From assembly GCF_006094435.1 (NCBI RefSeq), contig NZ_CP034783.1:2879001-2943000 (forward strand): DNA of 64,000 bases, written 5' to 3'. This DNA is from Pseudomonas sp. MPC6. GTDB taxonomy: Bacteria; Pseudomonadota; Gammaproteobacteria; Pseudomonadales; Pseudomonadaceae. Both the position numbers and the translations under genes were made by a program. The notes under the pieces are model-generated. The model ran no database searches, was not told where the DNA came from, and saw only the letters and a list, made by a program, of their open reading frames with translations. Below, piece after piece: positions 44,750 to 52,827 of this stretch; the first letter of the stretch is position 1; each line of letters starts with the position of its first letter.

Positions 44750-45646
44750 ATGTTCGACTGGAATGACCTGCGGTTTTTTCTCGAATTGCAGCGCAGCGGG
44801 CGTTTGCTCACCGCAGCGCGGCGTTTGAACACCACCCACGCCACCGTGGCCCGGCACATCGAGGCCATTGAAAAGAGCCTGGGCACCGCGCTGTTTGTCC
44901 AGCACGCCCAGGGCTATGAGTTGACCCCGGCCGGCGAAGCGCTGCTCAAGCACGCCGAAGCCATGGAAAACGTCGCCTTGCTGGCCCAGGAAGAAATCAC
45001 CCAATCCACGGCGCCCCTGGGCAAGATTCGCGTAGGGGTCACGGAAGGCCTGGGCATCATGTTCCTCGCCAGTCGCATGAACGGCCTGTTCGAGCGGTAT
45101 CCGGGGCTGGAAGTGGAGCTGGTGGCAGTGCCGCGCTTCGTCAGCATCCTCAACCGCGAAGCCGAGATCAGCATCCACCTGGAACGCCCGGCCGCCGACA
45201 TGCTGGTCACCCGCAAACTCACCGACTATCGCCTGGCGCTCTATGCCAGCCAGGACTATCTGGACCGCTCGCCGGCGCTGCTCAGCCGCGAAGATCTGGG
45301 GCGCCATGCCTGGATCGGCTACGTCGACGACTTGCTGTTCAGCCAGGAATTGATGTTTCTCAACAGCTTTTGCCGCAATCCGCGGGTGGTCTTCCACAGC
45401 ACCAGCGTCATCGCCCAGCAACAGGCCGCGCGCTCGGGGTTGGGGATCGCCGTGTTGCCGTGCTACATGGCCAGCGCCGATCCCGGTCTGGTGCCGTTGT
45501 TGCCGGAAGAAAGCATCCTGCGCAGCTACTGGATCAGCACGCGGCGCGAGTTGCACAAGTCGGTGCGGCTGCGGGTGTTGTGGGATTACGTGGTGCAGCT
45601 GTGCGAGAGCGAACAGGCTCTATTGCTGGGCCCCGATCCCCTGTAG
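44750..45646 (+). CDS. LysR-family regulator of the GMC oxidoreductase
   Basis: A 298-residue regulator: winged helix from FFLELQRSGRLLTAARRLN to HIEAIEKSLGTALF, then the effector-binding domain (IRVGVTEGLGIMFLASRM). The 133-bp gap to the divergent GMC gene is the usual LysR control region. Its stop codon TAG lies inside the left arm of a family-A REPIN, so the last residue or two (PL) may derive from the repeat. Target and inducer are inferred. Confidence 0.88.
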   Translation: MFDWNDLRFFLELQRSGRLLTAARRLNTTHATVARHIEAIEKSLGTALFVQHAQGYELTPAGEALLKHAEAMENVALLAQEEITQSTAPLGKIRVGVTEGLGIMFLASRMNGLFERYPGLEVELVAVPRFVSILNREAEISIHLERPAADMLVTRKLTDYRLALYASQDYLDRSPALLSREDLGRHAWIGYVDDLLFSQELMFLNSFCRNPRVVFHSTSVIAQQQAARSGLGIAVLPCYMASADPGLVPLLPEESILRSYWISTRRELHKSVRLRVLWDYVVQLCESEQALLLGPDPL

Positions 45647-45732
45647 GAGCTGGCTTGCCAGCGAAGACGTCATATCGGCCAATACCTATGTCGACTGACA
45701 CGCCGCCTTCGCTGGCAAGCCAGCTCCTACAG
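45641..45732. repeat. REPIN, family A, supplying the stop codon of the LysR gene
   Basis: CTGTAGGAGCTGGCTTGCCA starts at 45641; its TAG (45644-45646) ends the LysR gene. An inverted copy ends at 45732, before the convergent histidine kinase gene. Confidence 0.9.
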
Positions 45733-45753
45733 GGGGGCGGTGTGTCAGCGGAT

Positions 45754-47121
45754 TTATTTGTCGGGTATCGACAGGGTCGCCCGCAAGCCGCCTTCAGGCC
45801 GGTTGATCAGGGTGATCCGTCCCCCCAGTCGAGTGGCGATGGTGTTGACGATCGTCAGCCCCAGTCCGGCCCCTTGCGCGTTCCCGCGACTGTAGAAGCG
45901 TTCGAACAGGCGCCCACGATCCGCTTCGTCGATGCCCGGTCCCTGATCCTCGACGCTCAAGTTATAAAACCCGTCGGCCTGGCTCAATTGCACCCTGATC
46001 ACGCCATGTTCGGGTGAAAAGCTCGCGGCATTGCTGATCAGGTTGTTCAGGGCAATGTCGATGGCGGCGGCGTCGCTGACCACTTTAATCGGACGCTCGT
46101 TGACGTCGAAGGCCAATTCCAGATGTTTACTCAGCAGCCAGGGGGTGAGCTGAACCAGACTGTCGCGTACGGTTTCGGTCAGATCGATGGCGTGCAATGC
46201 CCGGGTCACGGTGTTCGGTTCCAGGCGGGCCATGGTCAGCAACTGGTTGACCAGGCGGCTGGTCCGGTCGACACCCGCGATCAGGAATTCCAGGGATTCG
46301 CGGCGCTCCTGTTCGGTGCCGGCCTCCAGCAGGTTTTGCGCATGCACCCGCAGGACTGCCAGGGGCGTGCGCATTTCATGGGCGGCGTCGGCGATGAAGC
46401 GCCGCTCGCGGCCGAGCACTTCCTGGATCTGTGCGAGCATGCGATTGAGCGCCGCCTGCATCGGTTCCAGTTCGCTGGGCAGCGGGGTCAGTTGCAACGG
46501 TTCCAGCGACCCGCTGTGCCGCGCCCGCAATGTCGCCGCCATATTCGCCAGGGGCTGGAGGCCCCAGCCAATCGCCAGCCAGACCATGGCCGCGAGAATG
46601 AGGCTGCCCAGCACATTGGGCCACAGTGTATGACGTACGATCCGCTCCACCAGGTCCGAACGCACGTCGTCACGCTCGCCGACCCAGATCCGCAAATCAT
46701 TGTGTTTGTCCTCGAGCATGAACGCGCGCCAATGGCGATCATGCAGATCCACCACGTCGCTGAAGCCGGGTTTCGTCGGGGGCGCGGAGAAGGAGGGCGC
46801 GCTGGCCGTATGCACCAGCACTTCGCCCTTGGGATTCCACACCTGAAAGGCAAGCTTGCTCTCATAGGGATGGCCATCGACCCCGGGAACCGCTTCGCTC
46901 AAGGCCTTGTTGAACGCCTGATACAACTCGGCGTGTTCCTTGCTCGCCATGGGCATGCGCATCACACCCTGCAGCAACCGGGCATTCTGGGCCAATTGGG
47001 CATCGTAGATTTCGGCGATTTCGTGGTTGCTGTCATGCAGATTGAGCACGCTGATCACCCCCAGGCCGGCGAGCATCAGGCCGATGATCAGGGTCAGGGT
47101 GCGACGCCGGATCGAGGTCAT
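45754..47121 (-). CDS. Sensor histidine kinase, PmrB/QseC-like
   Basis: A 455-residue inner-membrane kinase. Helix 1 is at about residues 8-25 (LTLIIGLMLAGLGVISVL), a periplasmic sensor of about 140 residues follows, helix 2 is near 167-185 (VLGSLILAAMVWLAIGW), then HAMP. The phospho-accepting His is H248 (IADAAHEMRTPLAVL). ATP-binding boxes: NNLISNAASFSP (N), VEDQGPGI (G1), ERFYSR (F) and GAGLGLTIV (G2). The start overlaps the response regulator stop by 4 nt. It is the last gene of a seven-gene operon, so it may sense the product or state of that pathway. Confidence 0.93.
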   Translation of the reverse strand: MTSIRRRTLTLIIGLMLAGLGVISVLNLHDSNHEIAEIYDAQLAQNARLLQGVMRMPMASKEHAELYQAFNKALSEAVPGVDGHPYESKLAFQVWNPKGEVLVHTASAPSFSAPPTKPGFSDVVDLHDRHWRAFMLEDKHNDLRIWVGERDDVRSDLVERIVRHTLWPNVLGSLILAAMVWLAIGWGLQPLANMAATLRARHSGSLEPLQLTPLPSELEPMQAALNRMLAQIQEVLGRERRFIADAAHEMRTPLAVLRVHAQNLLEAGTEQERRESLEFLIAGVDRTSRLVNQLLTMARLEPNTVTRALHAIDLTETVRDSLVQLTPWLLSKHLELAFDVNERPIKVVSDAAAIDIALNNLISNAASFSPEHGVIRVQLSQADGFYNLSVEDQGPGIDEADRGRLFERFYSRGNAQGAGLGLTIVNTIATRLGGRITLINRPEGGLRATLSIPDK

Positions 47122-47780
47122 CGACGCTCCTCGACCAGGTAACCGACACCCCGGACGGTACGGATCAGGTCGCTGGAAAATTTCTTGCGCAGATGGTGGA
47201 TGTGCACCTCCAGGGTGTTGCTTTCCGCTTCCTCGTTCCAGCCGTACAGCAATTGCATCAGGTGGTCGCGGGTCATGACCCGGCCCGGAGGCGAGAGCAG
47301 TTCATGCAATAACTGATATTCCTTGGGGGTCAGGGCCACGGGCTCACCCTGATAGCTGACCTGCTGGGTCCCGGGGTTCAGGCTGATGCCGGCGTGTTCG
47401 ATCAGCGCGTGGGCGCGGCCGGCGCTGCGCCGTAACAAGGCCCGCAGACGAGCCTTGAGTTCCGCCAGGTCGAAAGGTTTGATCAGGTAATCGTCAGCCC
47501 CGGCATCCAGTCCGGCGATGCGGTCTTCGGTGGCATCCCGGGCGGTGAGGATCAGTACCGGCAGGTTGGAACCACTGTCGCGCAAGCGCCGCAGCACTTC
47601 GAGCCCGTCCATGCGCGGCAGGCCAAGGTCAAGCACCGCCAGGTCAAAGGTTTCACTGAGCAGTGAATGCAAGGCGCTGCTGCCGTCCTGCAACCAGTCG
47701 ACCGTGTAGCCTTCGCGGCCCAGGGCTTGATGGATGCCTTCGCCCAGGGCTATATCGTCCTCGATCAGTAGTAAGCGCAC
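47118..47780 (-). CDS. OmpR-family response regulator, PmrA/QseB-like
   Basis: A 220-residue regulator. Receiver domain: acidic pair DD (8-9), phosphorylation site D51 (VLDLGLP), T in LTARD and K in LIKPFD. The C-terminal winged helix (LTPKEYQLLHELLSPPGRV to LRKKF, ending VRGVGYLV) binds DNA. PmrA/QseB proteins bind CTTAAN-N5-CTTAAN direct repeats; two such boxes lie upstream of the operon's first gene at 52097 and 52139, so it is likely autoregulatory. Starts 11 nt after the TPR gene. Confidence 0.93.
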   Translation of the reverse strand: MRLLLIEDDIALGEGIHQALGREGYTVDWLQDGSSALHSLLSETFDLAVLDLGLPRMDGLEVLRRLRDSGSNLPVLILTARDATEDRIAGLDAGADDYLIKPFDLAELKARLRALLRRSAGRAHALIEHAGISLNPGTQQVSYQGEPVALTPKEYQLLHELLSPPGRVMTRDHLMQLLYGWNEEAESNTLEVHIHHLRKKFSSDLIRTVRGVGYLVEERR

Positions 47781-47791
47781 ACGGACTCCTG

Positions 47792-48436
47792 TCAGTTGAG
47801 TTTCTTGTTCACATCCACCAGCAAGGCCTGGATCTCTTTACGGCGCCCGGCGTCGGCGGTTTCGCGGCCTGGCCGTGGATCTGCCTGCAGGGCTTTTTGC
47901 AGGGCGCCCCTGGCTTCGCTGTAGCGTTTCTGACGGTAGAGGTGATCACCCCAGAAGTACAGACTATCGATGCCGTTCGGGTTGAGTTGCAAGGCTTGTT
48001 TGAGCAATTGCTCGGCCTTGTCGGCGTCGCCGAAACCGATGGGCCAGCCCGGTACGCGGTCGTACAGTGCGCCGAGGCTGGTGTAGGCCGAACCTTGCAG
48101 GGCTTTGGGGTCCAGGTTCAGGGCAGTTTCCAGATCGACCTTGGCGTCCTTGACCTTGCTCAGCGCCCCGAGCCCGCCCTGGGCTCCGGCCCAACTGCTG
48201 GTGACGATGCCGGACCAGATCCACGCCTCGGCCACCGACTGGCGCTCCCGGGTAAAGGCCGACGCCTGGGTGGCGAGTTTTTCGAAGGCGGCGGTGCGTT
48301 GCTCGGCGGGCAGTTCGTATTGGATATGCGCCCAGCTTTGCTGGATGCCGGCGAGACGTTGCTGGTCGGCAGTGTCCAGGGCCCAGACGCTCTGGCTCAG
48401 GGTCCCCAGCAGCAGGCAAAAGGTCAGTTTTTTCAT
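47792..48436 (-). CDS. Exported TPR-repeat protein of the seven-gene operon
   Basis: A 214-residue protein with signal peptide (KKLTFCLLLGTLSQSVWALD). At least two tetratricopeptide-like repeats are visible: GSAYTSLGALYDRVPGW with AEQLLKQALQLNPN, and SLYFWGDHLYRQKRYSEARGALQKALQADP. It is periplasmic and probably a scaffold or adaptor. Its ATG overlaps the SDR stop by 4 nt. A periplasmic protein next to the sensor kinase could modulate sensing; this is inference. Confidence 0.85.
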   Translation of the reverse strand: MKKLTFCLLLGTLSQSVWALDTADQQRLAGIQQSWAHIQYELPAEQRTAAFEKLATQASAFTRERQSVAEAWIWSGIVTSSWAGAQGGLGALSKVKDAKVDLETALNLDPKALQGSAYTSLGALYDRVPGWPIGFGDADKAEQLLKQALQLNPNGIDSLYFWGDHLYRQKRYSEARGALQKALQADPRPGRETADAGRRKEIQALLVDVNKKLN

Positions 48437-49242
48437 GGTTTCATATGCTCGTTTTCAGGTTTTTGACTGTGGCGCCGGATCAGTGGCAATTGCTTGCGCA
48501 AGCCCCGGTCGACCAGGTACGGCAATAAGCTGTTGAGGCGCACGAAGAAGCGTTCCGGCCAGCCAAGGTACAAGTCGCGGCGATCACCGGCGATGGCGTG
48601 CATCACCGCCGAGGCGACGTGTTGCGGATCATCGACGTTGGATTTGAGTGCGTCATTCAAGGCCTGCGCCGCCGGGCTGTTCATGCTCGTGCGAGTCGCA
48701 CGGGGCGCGACATAGAGAACACCGACCCGGGTGTCCGCCAGTTCCCGGCGCAAGGCTTCGGAAAAGCCGCGCAATGCGAATTTGCTGGCGCAGTAGCTGG
48801 CATAACCGGGGTAGCCGATCGAGCCGTAGGTCGAGCCGACGTTCACCACCATCGCGCTCTCGGCTTGCTTGAGCAGGGGCAGCAAGGTTTTGGTCAGGCA
48901 AATCGGCGCGCTGATGTTCACCGCCAGCATGGCGTCAACGTCAGTGTCTGCCAGTTGTTCGAGCATGGCGAAGTGATTGACTCCGGCGGCATTGATCAGC
49001 AGGTTGATGCCGCCAATGATTTCGGCCGCCGCCAGCACTTTGTGCCGGTCCGCAACCAGGGTCAGGTCGGCGCCAAGCCAGCACAAGTGTTGCGGATAGC
49101 GCTCGAGCAACGGCTCCAGCGGTTCCCGATGCCGGGCTACCGCCAGCACCCGGGCGCCACTGGCACACAGCGCGGTGGCGATGGCCAGGCCGATGCCGCC
49201 GCTGGCACCGGTCAGTACCACCCGCGCTTCAGACAGGCGCAT
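48433..49242 (-). CDS. Short-chain dehydrogenase/reductase of the seven-gene operon
   Basis: A 269-residue classical SDR. Cofactor motif TGASGGIGLAIA (about residues 10-21), NAAG (about 86-89), and the catalytic set S (VNVGSTYGSIGY), Y and K (YASYCASKFAL). The C-terminal part (YLGWPERFFVRLNSLLPYLVD) resembles membrane-associated SDRs acting on lipids. It should reduce or oxidise a carbonyl/hydroxyl of the pathway intermediate. The ATG at 49240-49242 has GAGGAA 7 nt upstream and overlaps the preceding gene by 14 nt. Confidence 0.9.
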   Translation of the reverse strand: MRLSEARVVLTGASGGIGLAIATALCASGARVLAVARHREPLEPLLERYPQHLCWLGADLTLVADRHKVLAAAEIIGGINLLINAAGVNHFAMLEQLADTDVDAMLAVNISAPICLTKTLLPLLKQAESAMVVNVGSTYGSIGYPGYASYCASKFALRGFSEALRRELADTRVGVLYVAPRATRTSMNSPAAQALNDALKSNVDDPQHVASAVMHAIAGDRRDLYLGWPERFFVRLNSLLPYLVDRGLRKQLPLIRRHSQKPENEHMKP

Positions 49243-49903
49243 GCAGGTATTCCTCATCACGTGGCAAGCCCCGGAACATATCGGCGTAGAGCCGGTATAC
49301 CACCCTGGACGCATGGATAACGGCCGCCTGGTCGGCCGGATCCTCCAGTTTGTTCATCAGCTGGCGATAGGTCTGCATATGCTCGATATCCAGCGAACCG
49401 TGGGAGCTGAGGTAACTGAAGGCGCTTTCCGGCAGATCCAGACGTTCGCGAATGCTGCCGGCGGCATGGGTGGCCAGGGCGATGCTGGTGCCCTCCAATA
49501 CATTGACCATGCCGAACAGGCCGACCGGGTTGTCCCGGGCGATCAAGTCGTAGAGGAAGCTGACCATCAGTTCGATGGGCAAGGACGGCCGGCCATCGCG
49601 CACCGCGTCCTTGTCGCCGCCGCACGCCTCGATGTCATTGAGCACCCATTGTTCGTGGCCGTATTCTTCCTCGATGTACTCGCACACGGCTTCACGCAGC
49701 CATTCAAGACGCGATGGCAGGCGCGCCCCGCACGCCATCATCAATGGCACGGTGTGGCGCACGTGATAGTAGGCTTGCGCCAGGAAGGCCCGGTAACTTT
49801 CCAGGCTGACTTTGCCTTCGAGGGCGTCACGGATGATGGGCAGATTGAACAGCTCATGGCGTTCGTGCCGGGTCGCTTCTTGTAGCCTGTCAAAAAAACT
49901 CAT
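49229..49903 (-). CDS. Haem-oxygenase-like diiron enzyme (TenA/iron-containing redox superfamily)
   Basis: A 224-residue all-helical protein of the TenA/UndA/CADD-like superfamily. The metal-binding pattern of haem-oxygenase-like diiron oxidases is present: E80-x2-H83 (EEYGHEQW), E137 (NVLEGTS), and H168-x3-D172-x2-H175 (SHGSLDIEHM). Enzymes with this pattern do oxidative C-C cleavage, N-oxygenation or desaturation, for example 1-undecene formation by UndA, but the sequence is not UndA. TenA thiaminases lack this ligand set. It overlaps the AMP-ligase gene by 4 nt upstream and the SDR gene by 14 nt downstream, so it works in the same pathway. Substrate unknown; an activated acyl or amino acid is a reasonable guess. 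Confidence 0.82.
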   Translation of the reverse strand: MSFFDRLQEATRHERHELFNLPIIRDALEGKVSLESYRAFLAQAYYHVRHTVPLMMACGARLPSRLEWLREAVCEYIEEEYGHEQWVLNDIEACGGDKDAVRDGRPSLPIELMVSFLYDLIARDNPVGLFGMVNVLEGTSIALATHAAGSIRERLDLPESAFSYLSSHGSLDIEHMQTYRQLMNKLEDPADQAAVIHASRVVYRLYADMFRGLPRDEEYLHAPV

Positions 49904-51381
49904 GATGCGGATTCCTCGCAAAGGGCGGGTTCGGTCAGCTGCGCCCGGTAATGCTTGACGATGGCATCCCGTCGCGGTCGGCCGTTGGCGGTCAGCAGGC
50001 CATTGGCGGCTGTGAAGGGTTGATCCAGGCGGCTCCAGTGATGGACCCGTGCGTAATCGGGCAAGGCCTCGTTGGCCTCGGCCACGGCGGCTGCCAGTTG
50101 TTCGTCGGTGCAATCCGGGCGATGGGGCCAGAGCAGCGCATGGTTGCGGGGCAAGGCTTCGCCATGGACGAAGGCCTGGGCGATATGACGGCGCTGGGTC
50201 AACTCGGCCTCGACCCACTCCGGGTTCACGTTGCGCCCGAAACTGGTGACGAATTGATGCTTCTTGCGTCCCTTGAGGTAGAGGAAACCCTCGGCATCGA
50301 ACTCGCCCAGATCGCCGCTGGGCCACCATTCACCGGTGTGCGGCGCTTCTCCCAGATAACCGAGCAGGGTCGAACCCTTGATCAGCACTTCGCCGTCGTC
50401 GGCGAGGCGAATCTGCACCGTCGGCAGGGGTCGGCCGACACTTCCAGGGCGTCGCGCTTCAGGTCGATTGAGGCACACCACCGATGAGCACTCAGACAAG
50501 CCGTAACCCTCATAGACCGGCAGGCCGACACGTTGCGCGCGATGCAACAATTGCTCGGCGACCCGTGCGCCCCCCACCGCGACAAAACGCAACGAGTAGG
50601 GGAAGAAGGCTTTTTGCTCGGCGGCGCTGACCAGCAACAGGAGCAATTGCGGCACCAGGATCAGGCTCTCGGGGGCGCGGGTGGCCAGGCAGCCGAGCAA
50701 TCGCGGCACGTCAACGCCACTGGCACCCTCGATGCCCAGGGTTTTCTGACTCGGCACGCTCAGTGTGGCCCCTGCGTATAACGCGGCATAACAGCCGATA
50801 TTTTCCAGCAGGATCGCCAGGGGCAGCAGGGCCAGATGATGCTGCGCCTGAGTAGGTTTACTGGCCTGATCCAGTTCGCGGGCGACTTGCAGAATGCTCT
50901 CGGCACTCAGGCACACGCCTTTCGGAGTGCCCGTGGTACCGGAAGTGAAGGTCAGTTTGGCGGTGCCTTCGGGCATCCGGTTCGGGCCGCTGAAGCTGCG
51001 ACGCCAGAATTCACCGCCTTTCTCATACCCGGCGCTTTGCAGTTCGGTGTCCAGCTCCGGTTCGGCAATCACCAGCTCGGCGTGGCTCTGCGCCAGGCAA
51101 TGGCTGCGTTGAGCCGCGCTGAAAAAGGCCGGCAACGCCAGGCAGGTCAGGCCTTCGAACAGCGTGGCCAGGTCCCAGAGCATGGCTTCGGTGCCATTAT
51201 CCAGTGCCAGTGCAACCACCTTGACGTTTTCATCGCGCAGCCGCTGCTGGCGATACACCACTTCGGCGTATAGCGTGGCGTAGTCCACTTTCAGTTGATC
51301 GTCCCACAGGGCGATGGCACTGGTCTTGCGTTCGGCATGGCTGCGCAGGGTCTGTTTGAAACGCTCCACTTCAGGCGACAT
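49900..51381 (-). CDS. AMP-forming acyl ligase (ANL superfamily) of the seven-gene operon
   Basis: A 493-residue adenylating enzyme. The P-loop is TSGTTGTPKG (146-155), followed by YGLSECSS, GDLGEFDAEGFLYLKGRKKHQFV and the hinge region. At the C-terminus, where ANL enzymes have the catalytic Lys in a GK motif, the sequence is TANGRPRR, so Arg468 replaces Lys. Adenylation could be weak or altered. It resembles long-chain acyl-CoA synthetases but is shorter than FadD (about 560). Expected role: activate a fatty or other acid for the acyltransferase-like or diiron partner. Starts within the end of the upstream gene (11-nt overlap). Confidence 0.87.
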   Translation of the reverse strand: MSPEVERFKQTLRSHAERKTSAIALWDDQLKVDYATLYAEVVYRQQRLRDENVKVVALALDNGTEAMLWDLATLFEGLTCLALPAFFSAAQRSHCLAQSHAELVIAEPELDTELQSAGYEKGGEFWRRSFSGPNRMPEGTAKLTFTSGTTGTPKGVCLSAESILQVARELDQASKPTQAQHHLALLPLAILLENIGCYAALYAGATLSVPSQKTLGIEGASGVDVPRLLGCLATRAPESLILVPQLLLLLVSAAEQKAFFPYSLRFVAVGGARVAEQLLHRAQRVGLPVYEGYGLSECSSVVCLNRPEARRPGSVGRPLPTVQIRLADDGEVLIKGSTLLGYLGEAPHTGEWWPSGDLGEFDAEGFLYLKGRKKHQFVTSFGRNVNPEWVEAELTQRRHIAQAFVHGEALPRNHALLWPHRPDCTDEQLAAAVAEANEALPDYARVHHWSRLDQPFTAANGLLTANGRPRRDAIVKHYRAQLTEPALCEESAS

Positions 51382-52048
51382 GGCTGGATTCCTCGATGGA
51401 CGATGGCAACCCCAGGCGATTGAACATCCCGCTGTCGCGCAAATGGATGAAGCCGGCGCGGATGTTGCCGACATGTACCCAGGGCTTGCTCTCGTAATAA
51501 CTGCCCCAGCTGTGGCGATCGTCGCCCAGCCGGGCAGGGTCGGCAGCGCAGAGGGTCACGGGTTTCAAGCCCAGGCGATGAAAGCTGTTTACCAAGCCGA
51601 GGTTGCCGGTGAACGCCACCCAATCCAGGCCGCCCATGGCCAGCAGGTAGGTGATGGCGATGATGCTCATGCGCGCACTGCCGGTGTCGCTGGCAGCCAG
51701 GTTGCCCACCTCGACGATATCGGCCCGGTCCACGGGGCGGTTGGCCGCGGCACTGATCAGCGGCTCGATCGGTTCATCCAGGTAACACTCCAGAAACAGT
51801 TGTCCGCTGTTGGCCAGACGGACGCCGGCCACCGCACACAGTGCGCCTGAGGCGGCGTGCATACCGAACAGTTCCGGCATGAAATGACGAATGTCGGCCC
51901 CGTGAGCCTTGCGAAAACGTTGCTGGATAAAGGCTTCGAAGAAGGGACGTTGGGGGTCGCCCGGCAGGGCTCTGGCCAGACTGGTTTGCGGGGTTTCGGC
52001 TTGGCCGAACCGCAGCGGCAGAGGGATGTTCCAGTTAAAATCGGGCAT
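51371..52048 (-). CDS. Thermostable hemolysin family protein (GNAT/LuxI-like fold expected)
   Basis: A 225-residue protein of the T_hemolysin family, named after a Vibrio protein. Seen: FFEAFIQQRFRKAHGADIRHFMPELFG, then ECYLDEPIEP and the ADIVEVGNLAASDTGSARMSI stretch with WVAFTGNLGLVNSFHRLGL, an arrangement like GNAT acyltransferases and acyl-homoserine-lactone synthases. The family name does not prove haemolysis. As first gene of the operon next to an acyl-activating ligase, an acyl-transfer role is more likely. No signal peptide, so cytosolic. Its upstream region carries two PmrA/QseB-like boxes. Confidence 0.82.
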   Translation of the reverse strand: MPDFNWNIPLPLRFGQAETPQTSLARALPGDPQRPFFEAFIQQRFRKAHGADIRHFMPELFGMHAASGALCAVAGVRLANSGQLFLECYLDEPIEPLISAAANRPVDRADIVEVGNLAASDTGSARMSIIAITYLLAMGGLDWVAFTGNLGLVNSFHRLGLKPVTLCAADPARLGDDRHSWGSYYESKPWVHVGNIRAGFIHLRDSGMFNRLGLPSSIEESSHVA

Positions 52049-52096
52049 TGGAAGACGCCTCCCGGGGTCAGTGTGGGAGGAGTATCGGGGGCAATT

Positions 52097-52113
52097 CTTA
52101 ACGAAGTCTGAAG
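52097..52113 (+). promoter_or_regulatory. PmrA/QseB-like box 1
   Basis: CTTAAC-GAAGT-CTGAAG, two hexamers 11 bp apart, 49 bp upstream of the operon's first ATG. It resembles the YTTAAK-N5-YTTAAK repeat bound by PmrA/QseB regulators. Confidence 0.55.
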
Positions 52114-52138
52114 GTGGCGAAAGAGTGGTCGAGGCTTT

Positions 52139-52155
52139 CTTCAGATTGTCTTAAG
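52139..52155 (+). promoter_or_regulatory. PmrA/QseB-like box 2
   Basis: CTTCAG-ATTGT-CTTAAG, the better of the two boxes; read on the other strand it is CTTAAG-ACAAT-CTGAAG. It lies midway between the divergent cytochrome b561 and seven-gene operon, so it could serve both. Confidence 0.6.
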
Positions 52156-52254
52156 ACTGGCCGGGCAATGTGTCGTCAGTAAATTTCGGTGCTAAACCGG
52201 ATCCGGATTGCGCGAATCAATCGGCAGTCGGTCATGACGTTAACGAGGCTCACG

Positions 52255-52827
52255 ATGACCCGCAACTCAACGACTCAGCGGTATGGAACACTGTCGATCA
52301 CCTTGCACTGGCTGATGCTGGCGCTGTTTGTTGGCGTTTATGCCTGCATCGAAATCAAGGGCCTGCTGCCCAAGGGGCACGCGTTGAGAGGACTGTTTCT
52401 CGGGTTGCATGGCTTGTTCGGGCTGAGCATTTTCGGATTGGTCTGGGTGCGATTGCTCGGGCGTCTGACGCCTCGGCCGCCGATCGCTCCGGCCTTGCCC
52501 GGCTGGCAGAGCGGCATTATGCACATGATGCATCTGGCGCTGTATGGGCTGATGATCGCCACCCCCCTGTTGGCTTGGCTGATGCTGTCGGCGGCGGGCA
52601 AGCCTGTGCCTTATTTCGGCTTCTTCCTGCCGTCGCCGCTTGCCGTCGATCCGGCCCTGGCCAAGCAGTTCAAGTACTGGCATGAACTGCTCGGCAGTAC
52701 CGGTTACTGGTTGATCGGCGCACATGCGGCGGCGGGATTGTTCCATCACTACTGGGTTCGCGATAACACGCTGACTCGCATGTTGCCCGGTCGATCCGGC
52801 GGTGCGGTCAATCCGCGTCAGCGATAA
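52255..52827 (+). CDS. Cytochrome b561
   Basis: A 190-residue inner-membrane dihaem b cytochrome with four helices. Haem-ligand histidines are expected in ITLHWLMLALF (helix 1), GLHGLFGLSIF (helix 2), and GAHAAAGLFHHYW (helix 4). Bacterial b561 proteins oxidise quinol or superoxide. The ATG at 52255 is chosen because GAGG lies 6 nt upstream; an in-frame ATG seven codons earlier lacks a site. It is divergent from the seven-gene operon and shares its control region. The 3' end overlaps the convergent alkC by 20 bp. Confidence 0.9.
   Translation: MTRNSTTQRYGTLSITLHWLMLALFVGVYACIEIKGLLPKGHALRGLFLGLHGLFGLSIFGLVWVRLLGRLTPRPPIAPALPGWQSGIMHMMHLALYGLMIATPLLAWLMLSAAGKPVPYFGFFLPSPLAVDPALAKQFKYWHELLGSTGYWLIGAHAAAGLFHHYWVRDNTLTRMLPGRSGGAVNPRQR

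Noticed and set aside
45754..47780. Naming the two-component pair pmrAB or qseBC
   Set aside because: Sequence is in this wide group, but there are no lipid A modification or ygiW genes beside it; the operon context is different.
49229..49903. Calling the diiron enzyme UndA or TenA thiaminase
   Set aside because: The metal-ligand pattern fits haem-oxygenase-like diiron enzymes, but the rest of the sequence differs from UndA as I remember it, and no thiamine genes are nearby.
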